Below are positions 1 to 7,381 of a DNA stretch of 64,000 bases, one piece after another. The position numbers and the translations under genes were made by a program. The notes under the pieces were generated by a model, which had not been told where the DNA came from, did not search any database, and worked only from the letters and a program-made list of their open reading frames with translations. This DNA comes from Micromonospora sp. C28SCA-DRY-2 (GTDB taxonomy: Bacteria; Actinomycetota; Actinomycetes; Mycobacteriales; Micromonosporaceae): contig NZ_JAUMKD010000003.1 of NCBI RefSeq assembly GCF_030519475.1, positions 744,001 to 808,000 of the forward strand, written 5' to 3'. Every line of letters begins with the position of its first letter. The first letter of the stretch is position 1.

Positions 1-168
1 TGCGCCTGGATCAGTGCGGCCGGGGACCGGGTGCACACCGGCCGGCTGCTGGCGAACGTCTCCGCCGACCGGGCGTACACCGTCTCATGGCTGACAAAAG
101 AGTTCGACTGGCAGGTCAACACGGCATACTTCGCGATGATCCGGCAGAGCTTCACCCCCCTGCCCTGA
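1..168 (+). CDS. C-terminal end of an unidentified protein (partial)
   Basis: An open frame runs from the first base to a TGA at 166-168 and encodes the last 55 residues of a protein whose start lies outside the window. It ends with ...MIRQSFTPLP. Codon use is typical of the surrounding genes (G or C in almost every third position), so it is very probably real coding sequence. No motif, membrane segment or family signature is visible in the fragment, so no function is assigned. A gap of about 100 bases separates it from the next gene on the same strand, so it need not be in the same transcription unit. Confidence 0.65.
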   Translation, partial: CAWISAAGDRVHTGRLLANVSADRAYTVSWLTKEFDWQVNTAYFAMIRQSFTPLP

Positions 169-218
169 CACCGTCCCCTGTGGACCCGTCCGGGCGATGC
201 CCGCGCGGCACGGCTCTG

Positions 219-236
219 AACTACAGTGGCGTAGTT
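219..236. promoter_or_regulatory. Inverted repeat AACTAC-N6-GTAGTT upstream of the DUF457 gene
   Basis: Perfect 6-base arms (AACTAC at 219-224, GTAGTT at 231-236) lie 36 bases upstream of the ATG at 272. The right arm runs into TAGTTT, which could serve as a -10 box. The shape resembles operators of BlaI/MecI/CopY-type repressors (inverted ACTAC half-sites). No such regulator is present in the window, so the link is inference. Confidence 0.35.
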
Positions 237-271
237 TTGGCGCTCAAGATCCCTGGGGAGGGTGAGCCGAG

Positions 272-1081
272 ATGATGGGACCGTCCCACGCGCTGTCCGG
301 CGCTGCGGTGTGGCTGGCCGGGTCGTGGGCGCTGGACCACTTCGCCGACTACCACCAGTCCCCGCTCGCGCTCGCCGTCGGCACGGCGGTCTGCGCGGGC
401 GGCGCGCTCTTCCCCGACCTCGACCTGTCCGGCAAGGTCACCCGCAACCAGGGCGGTGCCACGGTGGCCCGCACCTTCGGGGTGTTCTCGCTGTTCATCG
501 CCGAGGTGATGGAGAAGATCTCGCTCGGCGTCTACTACGCCACCAAACTCAGCCGCGACCCGCGCCGCAGCAACGGGCACCGCACCCTGACCCACACCAT
601 CCCGTTCACCCTGCTGGTCGGCTGGGGCACCACCGCGCTCTGCGCCGCGTACGGCAAGTGGGCGGTGATCGGCATCCTGTTCTTCATGATCGGGCTGGCG
701 CTGCGCGGGCTGTTCGACGAGTGGGCCGAGCGGGCCGGCTGGGTGATCGTGACCCTGGTGTCCGCCGGCTCGGCCTGGTTCGTCGCCGCCAACCTGCCCG
801 GCGGCCGGGGCTATCCGCTGATCGGCACCGCCGTCGGCGTGGGCTGCTTCGTGCACATCCTCGGCGACATGATCACCAAGGCCGGGGTGCCGATCCTCTG
901 GCCGATCCCGATCAAACGTCGGATGTGGACGATGATCGGCCTGCCGAACAGCATCGCGCTGCGGGCCGGCAGCAAGACCGAGGTGGTCGTGGTGCGCGCC
1001 GCGCTGACCGTGATCGCGGTGCTGGCCGCCGCCGGGCTGGTCGCCCCGTCGGTGCTGCAACGCTTCAACATTCAAGTATGA
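272..1081 (+). CDS. Metal-dependent membrane hydrolase, DUF457/YdjM family
   Basis: A 269-aa polytopic membrane protein. The N-terminal MMGPSHALSGAA, the acidic FPDLDL at about residues 48-53, the NGHRTLTHT segment near residue 108 and FVHILGDMITKAG near residue 195 are the spaced His/Asp motifs of the YdjM/LexA-binding inner-membrane hydrolase family (DUF457), which are thought to bind metal. Hydrophobic stretches at roughly 11-50, 120-150, 155-200 and 245-262 are likely membrane spans. A GGGGAGGG ribosome site precedes the first of two adjacent ATG codons. Its TGA overlaps the ATG of the next gene by 4 bases, so the two are translationally coupled. The substrate is unknown. Confidence 0.8.
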   Translation: MMGPSHALSGAAVWLAGSWALDHFADYHQSPLALAVGTAVCAGGALFPDLDLSGKVTRNQGGATVARTFGVFSLFIAEVMEKISLGVYYATKLSRDPRRSNGHRTLTHTIPFTLLVGWGTTALCAAYGKWAVIGILFFMIGLALRGLFDEWAERAGWVIVTLVSAGSAWFVAANLPGGRGYPLIGTAVGVGCFVHILGDMITKAGVPILWPIPIKRRMWTMIGLPNSIALRAGSKTEVVVVRAALTVIAVLAAAGLVAPSVLQRFNIQV

Positions 1082-1995
1082 CCGACCGGCCCGCCCCCGC
1101 GGCACCGCTGTCCGGGGCCGACGACGCCGAGGTGCCGGCGTTCTGGCGCGGGCTCGGCCTGCCCGGGCTGGCCGACGTGCACGTGCACTTCCTGCCGCCC
1201 CGGCTGCTGCGCCGGGTGTGGGCGTACTTCGACGCGGCCGGACCGCTGGTCGGCACCGAGTGGCCGATCCGCTACCGGTGGAGCGACGCGGAACGGGTGG
1301 CGCACCTGCGCCGGCTCGGCGTCCGGGCGTTCAGCGCGCTGGCGTACGCCCACAAACCCGGCATGGCCGCGGAGCTGAACCGGTGGACGCTCGACTTCGC
1401 CCGGGCCACCCCGGGCTGCCTCCCCTCGGCCACCTTCTTCCCGGAGCCGACGGCCGCCCGGTACGTCGCCGACGCGCTGGCCGCCGGCGCCCGGGTGTTC
1501 AAGGTGCACGTGCAGGTCGGCGGGTTCGCGCCGACCGATCCCGCGCTGGACCCGGTCTGGGGGCTGCTGGCCGAGGCCGGGGTGCCGGTCGTGGTGCACG
1601 CCGGGCACGCCCCGGTCGGCACCGCGCACACCGGGCCGGAGCCGTTCGCCGCGGTGCTCGCCCGCCACCCCCGGCTGCCCGCGGTGGTGGCCCACCTGGG
1701 CGCGCCGGACTACCGGGCCTTCCTGGACCTGGCGGAGGCGTACGAGCGGGTCCGGCTGGACACCACGATGGCCTTCACCTCGTTCTTCGACCGGTTCGTG
1801 CCCTTCCCCACCGACGAGCTGCCCCGGCTGCGGGCCCTCGGGCTGGCCGGCAAGGTGCTGCTGGGCAGCGACTTCCCGAACCTCCCCTACCCGTACGCCG
1901 AGCAGGTGGCCGGGCTGGCCCGGCTCGACCTCGGCGACGACTGGCTGCGCGCGGTCTGCTGGCACAACGCGGCCGCCCTGTTCCGGTTGGACTGA
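1078..1995 (+). CDS. Amidohydrolase family 2 (TIM-barrel) protein
   Basis: 305 aa. An early DVHVHFLPP (residues about 26-34) is the HxH metal motif of amidohydrolase-2 enzymes. VVVHAGHAP near residue 175, VVAHLGAPDY near residue 205 and a C-terminal LLGSDFPNLPYP supply the further His residues and the late catalytic Asp. The family decarboxylates or hydrolyses small cyclic or carboxylated substrates; the substrate here cannot be told. The ATG overlaps the upstream stop (ATGA), which makes it the preferred start over an upstream in-frame position inside the previous gene. It ends 8 bases before a convergent gene. Confidence 0.85.
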   Translation: MTDRPAPAAPLSGADDAEVPAFWRGLGLPGLADVHVHFLPPRLLRRVWAYFDAAGPLVGTEWPIRYRWSDAERVAHLRRLGVRAFSALAYAHKPGMAAELNRWTLDFARATPGCLPSATFFPEPTAARYVADALAAGARVFKVHVQVGGFAPTDPALDPVWGLLAEAGVPVVVHAGHAPVGTAHTGPEPFAAVLARHPRLPAVVAHLGAPDYRAFLDLAEAYERVRLDTTMAFTSFFDRFVPFPTDELPRLRALGLAGKVLLGSDFPNLPYPYAEQVAGLARLDLGDDWLRAVCWHNAAALFRLD

Positions 1996-2003
1996 CCCGC
2001 CAC

Positions 2004-3053
2004 TCAGTCCAGCGCCGTCGCCGCCCAGCGGACCAGCAGTTCCAGCACCGGGCGGCGGCCGGCCATGATCTCGGCCTCGTCGCGCCGGTCGTACGTCTGC
2101 CCGGTCGGGCCGCCCAGCCGGGTGAGCATCAACGGGGCCAGCCAGACGTACTTGGCCGCCCCGGTGAGCCGGACCGCGCGGGTGACCGTCGCCGGGTCGA
2201 CCGCGCGGCCGAGGCCGGCCCGGTACCCGTCGAGCACGGTGGCCGCCACCTCGTCGAGCAGCGCGACGTCGACCAGCCCGTCCAGGAAGGTGTCCAGCAC
2301 CAGGTTGGCCGCGTCCTCGCCGACCGGGCCCGGCCCCACGCCGGACCAGTCCAGCAGCACCGGACCGGCGTCGGCGAAGACCAGGTTCATCGGCCACACA
2401 TCGTGGTGGCACAGGGTGCGCGGCAGCCGGTCGGTGGCGGCCACCACGTCGTGCCGCCGCTCCCAGAGCCGGCGCAGGGCCGCCCGCAGCGGCGCCGGCC
2501 AGGCGGCGACGGCCACCGGGTGCTCCCAGGGCACCGGCTCGGGCACCGGCCGGCTCAGGGTGTAGTCGCGCAGCCAGTCCCGGGCCAGCCAGTCCGGCGC
2601 CCGGTCCGGCCCGGGCCGGGCCCGGCCGGGCGGGTCGGCGAGCCAGCGGGCGTGCCCGGCGCCGAGCCGGCCGGCCACCTCGCCGAGGTCGGCGGCCGAG
2701 CAGGCGGTGCCGGGCCGGCCGGGCGCGTCGGTCAGCCAGAGCGCCACCGTCCCGTCCGGGCGGTCCTCGACCGCGAGCGGCGCCGGTGCGGCCAGTCCGG
2801 GGTACGCGGTGGTGGCCAGGCCGCTGCGGTATGCCTCGACCTCGCGTCGCCAGTAGTTCCAGTGACCCGGGTCGGCGCTGCCCGCCCAGTGCGTCGGGCC
2901 GGGCCGGCCGGGCGGGGCGAGCAGCTTCAGCACGGCCGGCCGCCCGTCGCGGCGGGTACGCCAGATGCCGCCGGTCACCCCGTTGAGGGTGTTGTGCGTC
3001 AGCGACTCGGCCGGCGCGTCGGCGGGCACCAGGTCGACCGGGGGACGTGCCAT
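2004..3053 (-). CDS. APH-fold phosphotransferase family protein
   Basis: 349 aa with the aminoglycoside phosphotransferase/choline kinase fold. AVLKLL near residue 40 matches the ATP-contacting Lys strand, CHHDVWPMNLVF near residue 230 is the Brenner-type catalytic loop (HxDxxxxN), and LLDWSGVG shortly after holds the metal-binding Asp. The substrate could be an antibiotic, a sugar or a small alcohol; there is no cluster context to decide, so resistance is not claimed. The ATG at 3053 is the only sensible start for the N-terminal lobe. It is convergent with the amidohydrolase and followed on the same strand only by a small membrane protein gene upstream. Confidence 0.75.
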   Translation of the reverse strand: MARPPVDLVPADAPAESLTHNTLNGVTGGIWRTRRDGRPAVLKLLAPPGRPGPTHWAGSADPGHWNYWRREVEAYRSGLATTAYPGLAAPAPLAVEDRPDGTVALWLTDAPGRPGTACSAADLGEVAGRLGAGHARWLADPPGRARPGPDRAPDWLARDWLRDYTLSRPVPEPVPWEHPVAVAAWPAPLRAALRRLWERRHDVVAATDRLPRTLCHHDVWPMNLVFADAGPVLLDWSGVGPGPVGEDAANLVLDTFLDGLVDVALLDEVAATVLDGYRAGLGRAVDPATVTRAVRLTGAAKYVWLAPLMLTRLGGPTGQTYDRRDEAEIMAGRRPVLELLVRWAATALD

Positions 3054-3063
3054 CGCGCCCGGT

Positions 3064-3567
3064 CTAGGAGGTCGCGCCCGTGCGGTGGACCGGCGCGGAC
3101 GCCGGGAACCGGGCCGGCCGGCGGCGGAGCGATCGTTCGGCCCACCGGCCGCCCTGGACGGTCAGCGCGTAGGCCGACACCGGGGCCACCACGGCGAGCG
3201 CGGCGAGCACGCCGGCCAGCCCGACGCCGGCCGGAGACCCGCCGGTGGCCAGCCCGACGGCGGCGGCGTACAGGGCCGCCAGCACCATCGCCGCCGTGGT
3301 GCCGGCCAGCGTCCGGGCCAGCGGGCCGCGCCGCCGGCCGGCCGCCTCGCCGAGCAGCACCGCCGGGGCGAAGAGCAACGGCACCAGGACGGCCCCGAGC
3401 AGGGCGGCGATCAGCAGCAGTAGCGGCCCGGCCAGCGGACCGCCGGCGTCGGCGCCGGTGGCCAGCGCGTACCCGAGCAGGGCGAGACAGCCGAGCAGGC
3501 CCTCGGCGGTGAACACCAGCCAGGCGGCCACCGCCCCGGCGACGTGCCGGCCCATCGCGACGAACAT
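3064..3567 (-). CDS. Small four-helix membrane protein, unknown function
   Basis: 167 aa starting at MFVAMGRHVAG. The start is favoured because a GGGGGG ribosome site lies five bases before this ATG; longer in-frame versions run into a GNAT remnant. Four hydrophobic segments (about residues 7-32, 40-70, 85-110 and 115-135) alternate with short polar loops, and an Arg-rich tail follows (WAERSLRRRPARFP). No family is recognised. It reads towards the APH-fold gene and stops 10 bases before that gene's start, so the two may be co-transcribed. Confidence 0.6.
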   Translation of the reverse strand: MFVAMGRHVAGAVAAWLVFTAEGLLGCLALLGYALATGADAGGPLAGPLLLLIAALLGAVLVPLLFAPAVLLGEAAGRRRGPLARTLAGTTAAMVLAALYAAAVGLATGGSPAGVGLAGVLAALAVVAPVSAYALTVQGGRWAERSLRRRPARFPASAPVHRTGATS

Positions 3568-3624
3568 CGGACCCCCCGTGTGCGGCACGGACGCCGCCTG
3601 GGGAGACGATATCCCGCCCGACGA

Positions 3625-3864
3625 CTCGTTGCCGGGCACCCGCTCCGCGACGAGCAGCCAGCCGGCGCCGACCACCTACCCGTCGATCCCGGCGACGAAC
3701 GGCAGGTGCGTCTCCGCGTGGGCGGCCACCCAGCCGGCATACGCCCCGAGCTTGTCCCCGCCGATGCCGCGCAGTTCCGCGAGCACCGCCACATCCGCCG
3801 CGCTGGCCCTCCGCACGATCACTCGGCGGAGTCTGGGCGGGTCGGTCCCCGGCGGCGCCCGCAC
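3625..3864 (-). pseudogene. Truncated GNAT acetyltransferase remnant with in-frame TAG
   Basis: The frame opens with MRAPPGTDPPRLRRVIVRRA and continues with SAADVAVLAELR and LPFVAGIDG, typical of the first strands of a GCN5-related acetyltransferase. It then meets a TAG at 3676-3678 and continues in the same frame with VVGAGWLLVAERVPG, which is the expected next GNAT strand (usually ...DGxVVGxxxL...). Similarity ends near 3625, so the acetyl-CoA-binding half is absent. This is a gene start that has lost both its frame and its 3' half, probably by a deletion that brought in the neighbouring membrane protein gene. Confidence 0.65.
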
Positions 3865-3882
3865 CGGCCCGGCTGGTGGTCG

Positions 3883-5508
3883 CTACCGGGCTGGCACGTC
3901 AGCCTTCGTTCCGGCGGACGGGCGTAGTGCGGCGGCGTCACGGGAGGCCATCGCCCCGAGCAGGCGCGTACCGCGCTGGTGGAGCAGGCGCACGACGAGA
4001 CCGGGGACCGTGGACAGGATGCCGGTGGCCAGGAGGAGGGCGGAGAGTCCGGTCGCCCACCACCGGCCCGCGACGACCGCGCCGATGACGCCCGGGACGA
4101 CGGACGCCAGCACGACGAGCGGGAAGATCGTCATCTGCCCGCCGGTCGGATCGCCAGCTCGCTGGCCAGGGTAGACGCGATCGCGAGCGTCGGCACCCAC
4201 GGCAGGCATCATGACCGCGAGGAGCGGTGCCACGGTGCAACCGACAGCGGCCGCGACGACGGCGCCGCCGACCGCGACCCCACCCACGGGCGAGGCGGTC
4301 AGTGCCCACAACACGGCCGCCAACGCGACGGATGGCGCGCCGAACAGCAGTGCCCACGCCAGCATCCGCCCGTGCACGTCGGCCTTGACGGCACCTGGCG
4401 TGGTGAGGACCTGCCACAGCGCCGTGCCGTCCAGGGCATAGGTGTTGATCGCCACCATCGCGCCGAACACCGCTACCGCCGGACCGACGAACGGCAACGC
4501 CCAGTTCCAGCCGGCGACCGCGATGATCGGGGCCATGAGCAACGGGGTCAACCAGGCACTGCGCAACTCCACGCCGCGCGCCGGATCACGTAGCCAGGTG
4601 GCCAACTCTCGGGCAGCGACCGCCCTCACCTGCGGCGCCACACCCGACCCGGGCAGTCCGCGTCCGGGCGCGGCGGGCCGGTTCGGGGTCGCCCGGCGAG
4701 GCGGCCGACGCAGGGCGTGCGCCGTCAACGCGATCCAGCCCAGCTGCAGTAGGACGCCCACGGCCAGCAGGACGGCCAGCGGCATCACCACCCCGCCCCA
4801 CCCGGCGCCGTCGCGGGCGCTGATCGCCGCGCGGTATCCCCACCCGGTGGGCAGCAGCGTGAGCAGGTCGACCAGGGAAGCCGGCAGCTGCCCCGGGGTG
4901 AGGGCGGTCAGGGCGATGTCACCGTCGCGGAGACGCGGCAGCAGCCACGCCGCGACCGGTACCCATCCGGCGAACGACAGCGCCAGCATGATCGCGGTCT
5001 GGACGGCGGCCAGTGTCATTCCGGCCCGGGTCTGCAGCAGCCAGGCCGCCAGCGCCGCCACCGTCTTGCCCGCCCAGACCAGCAGATACAGCTGGGTCAG
5101 CGCCGCTGCCCCGGCGGTCGCGACCGCCGCAGGGCCGGCCGGCGCGGCCAGGACCAACAGAGACAACAGGCACGCCAGGGTGATCAGCGGGCCGACCCCC
5201 AGCAACTCGGTCCACGACAGGGCTCGCGCCAGCCGCCACGACGGGACCGGGTAGCCGCGTAGCCACTCCCGCGAGAGGACCGACGGTTCGTGGCGAGGCT
5301 GGGCCAGCGGCCCGAGCACCCACATGCCACCCCACCCGGTCAGCGCCGCCGCGATCCAGCCCTCGTGCAGCACGCCGCGGGCGACCCCCGAAGCGCCCGC
5401 GACCACCAGTGCCGCCAGGACCAGCCCGGCGACCAGACCGAACCCGCGCTCGTCGTGCGGGCCGTTGCGGAACAGCCGCAGCTTGAGCGCGAACAGCGTG
5501 CGGGTCAC
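3883..5508 (-). CDS. ABC exporter membrane subunit (ABC-2 type permease)
   Basis: 541 aa with about a dozen hydrophobic segments arranged in two halves, as in large ABC-2 type permeases. It begins VTRTLFALKLRLFRNG, the amphipathic elbow helix common in these proteins. The GTG at 5508 is chosen because it overlaps the TGA of the ATPase gene (GTGA) and has GGAG eight bases upstream; a GTG three codons earlier is also possible. It works with the ATPase encoded immediately upstream. The exported substrate (lipid, peptide or drug) cannot be inferred from sequence. No accessory regulator gene is attached. Confidence 0.85.
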   Translation of the reverse strand: MTRTLFALKLRLFRNGPHDERGFGLVAGLVLAALVVAGASGVARGVLHEGWIAAALTGWGGMWVLGPLAQPRHEPSVLSREWLRGYPVPSWRLARALSWTELLGVGPLITLACLLSLLVLAAPAGPAAVATAGAAALTQLYLLVWAGKTVAALAAWLLQTRAGMTLAAVQTAIMLALSFAGWVPVAAWLLPRLRDGDIALTALTPGQLPASLVDLLTLLPTGWGYRAAISARDGAGWGGVVMPLAVLLAVGVLLQLGWIALTAHALRRPPRRATPNRPAAPGRGLPGSGVAPQVRAVAARELATWLRDPARGVELRSAWLTPLLMAPIIAVAGWNWALPFVGPAVAVFGAMVAINTYALDGTALWQVLTTPGAVKADVHGRMLAWALLFGAPSVALAAVLWALTASPVGGVAVGGAVVAAAVGCTVAPLLAVMMPAVGADARDRVYPGQRAGDPTGGQMTIFPLVVLASVVPGVIGAVVAGRWWATGLSALLLATGILSTVPGLVVRLLHQRGTRLLGAMASRDAAALRPSAGTKADVPAR

Positions 5509-6260
5509 GCCAACCACTCCAGCGGGCGCACCGGGTCGGCGCCCACCAGCGCGACGAACCGCTCATTGAGCGTCGAGCCGGCGGCCACCTCCTCCACCGG
5601 ACCCTCGACGAGTACCCGCCCACCGGCCACGACCGCCACCCGGCGGCAGTTGCGCTCGACGAAGTCCATGATGTGGCTCGACAGCAGCACGGTGCCGCCG
5701 GCGTCGACGTACTGCTTGAGTACCTGCTCGATGGAGCGGGCGGAGACCGGGTCGATCGCCTCGAACGGCTCGTCCAGCACGAGCACCCGCGGACGGTGCA
5801 GCATCGCCAGCGCGAGGTTCATCTTCTTCCGCATGCCCGTGGAGTACTCCACGATCAGCGTGCGCGGAACCGCGTCCAGGCCGAGGATCTCCAGCAGGTC
5901 ACCCGCCCGCGTCTGCCAGCCGTCATCCAGGCCACGCAGGCCGGCGCTGTAGCGCAGCAGCTCCGTGGCGGTCAACCGCTCGGGCAGCGACAGCCCGTCC
6001 ATCATGATGCCCAGTTGGGTGAGTGCCGCGTCCCGAGCGGTACGCAGGTCGTGACCGGCGATCCTGATCGTCCCCGAGGTCGGCTCCCGTAGCCCGCAAA
6101 CGGCCGTGAGGGTGGTCGTCTTACCTGCCCCGTTGGGCCCGACAATGCCGTAGAACATCCCCGACGGGACGCTCAGGCTCAGCCTGTCGACAGCAAGTAC
6201 GTCGCCGAAACGTTGGGTGAGATCTACCACTTCGATGGCGGGGCTGGCTGGATCAGGCAC
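5505..6260 (-). CDS. ABC transporter ATP-binding protein
   Basis: 251 aa. It contains Walker A GPNGAGKTTT (about residues 41-50), a Q-loop region LGIMMDGLSLPE, a degenerate signature YSTGMRKKMNLA in place of LSGGQ, Walker B VLVLDEPFEAIDP and the switch His in SSHIMDF. The short relaxed signature and the pairing with an ABC-2 permease place it with the DrrA/CcmA-type exporter ATPases. The start is a GTG at 6260. It is first in a two-gene operon, with the permease start overlapping its stop by 4 bases. Confidence 0.9.
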   Translation of the reverse strand: MPDPASPAIEVVDLTQRFGDVLAVDRLSLSVPSGMFYGIVGPNGAGKTTTLTAVCGLREPTSGTIRIAGHDLRTARDAALTQLGIMMDGLSLPERLTATELLRYSAGLRGLDDGWQTRAGDLLEILGLDAVPRTLIVEYSTGMRKKMNLALAMLHRPRVLVLDEPFEAIDPVSARSIEQVLKQYVDAGGTVLLSSHIMDFVERNCRRVAVVAGGRVLVEGPVEEVAAGSTLNERFVALVGADPVRPLEWLA

Positions 6261-6543
6261 GATGCGGCGACGTCCTCACCTGAGTCGGAGCTGGTTACCG
6301 ACAGCCTTCCGCGCCGCGCCGCCGGAGATCAACGGCACGTTTTGCTCCGCGCCATTACCCCGGACTTATAGATCGGCAGATACGAATGGAGTGGCGCACT
6401 GGAACATCGTGCGCGGCTACCGCCGCGCCGCCCGCACATTGACCCACACCGCTTCCGGCATCGCCCACCCGCACGACACCACCCTGGCTCGGTGAGCACC
6501 AACCGGCCACGGGCAACGCCTTCACCGAGTTACGAGACGTCCC

Positions 6544-7170
6544 TCAGACGCCGACCCGCTGGGGCGGGACGGTGAGACCGTAGAGCGCCATCAGCTCCGG
6601 GGTGTCCACCCGGCTGCCGTCGGCCACCGAGTCGCACGAGATGTCGACGATCTGGTCCTTGTGCGCCAGCAGGTACGGCCGGGCGCCGACGTCGGCGCTG
6701 GCCAGGGTGGCGATGCCGGACCAGTGCCGGCGGCCGAACAGCATCGGGTAGCCGCGCAGCCCGCCGTAGGTGGCGCAGACCAGCACGTCCGGGTACGGCA
6801 GGGCGACCACCCGGCGCACCGCGGCGGCGGTCAGGCCGGGCATGTCGACCGGCACCACCACTACCGCCTCGATCGCCTCGTCGTCCAGCGCGGCCAGGCC
6901 GGCCCGGATGGACGAACCGACGCCGGTCCCCCAGGCCCGGTTGACCACCACGGTCGCCCCGGTCAGGTCCGCCGTCTCGCGGACCTGGTCGGCCGCGGCG
7001 CCCAGCACGACCACGAGCGGTGCGCAGCCCGCCTCGGCCATCGTGTCGATCATCCGGCTGACCAGCGGCTTCTCCCCCTGGTGCAGCAGGGCCTCCGGGC
7101 CGCCGATACGGCGGCCGCCGCCCGCGGCGATGATCATTCCTGCGATCCGGTTCAGCTGCGCCCCCTCCAC
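6544..7170 (-). CDS. MobA-like nucleotidyltransferase
   Basis: About 208 aa. MIIAAGGGRRIGGPEALL is the LAAGxxxRxGGxK-type nucleotide-binding loop of the MobA/MocA family, although the conserved Lys is replaced by Glu. VVVVPVDMPGL carries the metal-binding Asp, and GYPMLFGRRHW is the acceptor-side motif. Relatives transfer CMP or GMP to molybdopterin; no other molybdenum-cofactor gene is nearby, so the role is open. The start is uncertain. GTG at 7170 is given here, but a strong GGAGGGGG lies five bases before an in-frame CTG at 7155, and an ATG follows at 7137. It is preceded by an AT-richer gap with no evident gene back to the ABC operon. Confidence 0.7.
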   Translation of the reverse strand: MEGAQLNRIAGMIIAAGGGRRIGGPEALLHQGEKPLVSRMIDTMAEAGCAPLVVVLGAAADQVRETADLTGATVVVNRAWGTGVGSSIRAGLAALDDEAIEAVVVVPVDMPGLTAAAVRRVVALPYPDVLVCATYGGLRGYPMLFGRRHWSGIATLASADVGARPYLLAHKDQIVDISCDSVADGSRVDTPELMALYGLTVPPQRVGV

Positions 7171-7381
7171 CGTGGAGCGGACCGCGCCGCGAAGGCACGA
7201 TCCACCCCGTCGTACGGACATCGGGAGCAACGAGGAGGGGGCGGATCGGGTAGCGGGGCGAAAAGGGAAAATAGTGCAACCGTTATTCACCGGACCGATC
7301 GCCAGGAGCTGAGCCGACGGTCAGACCGGACGCGACCGGCCGGCGTGCGCCGCGAGGGGTCCGGCCGGCGCCGGCCGACCG

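Noticed and set aside
2004..3053. Calling the APH-fold kinase an antibiotic resistance gene
   Set aside because: The fold is shared by many kinases of sugars and metabolites; there is no specific resistance motif or cluster context.
6217..6495. A 92-residue open frame in the gap before the MobA-like gene
   Set aside because: There is no ribosome site and no recognisable motif, and its start lies inside the ABC ATPase gene on the other strand; I see no support for it as a gene.
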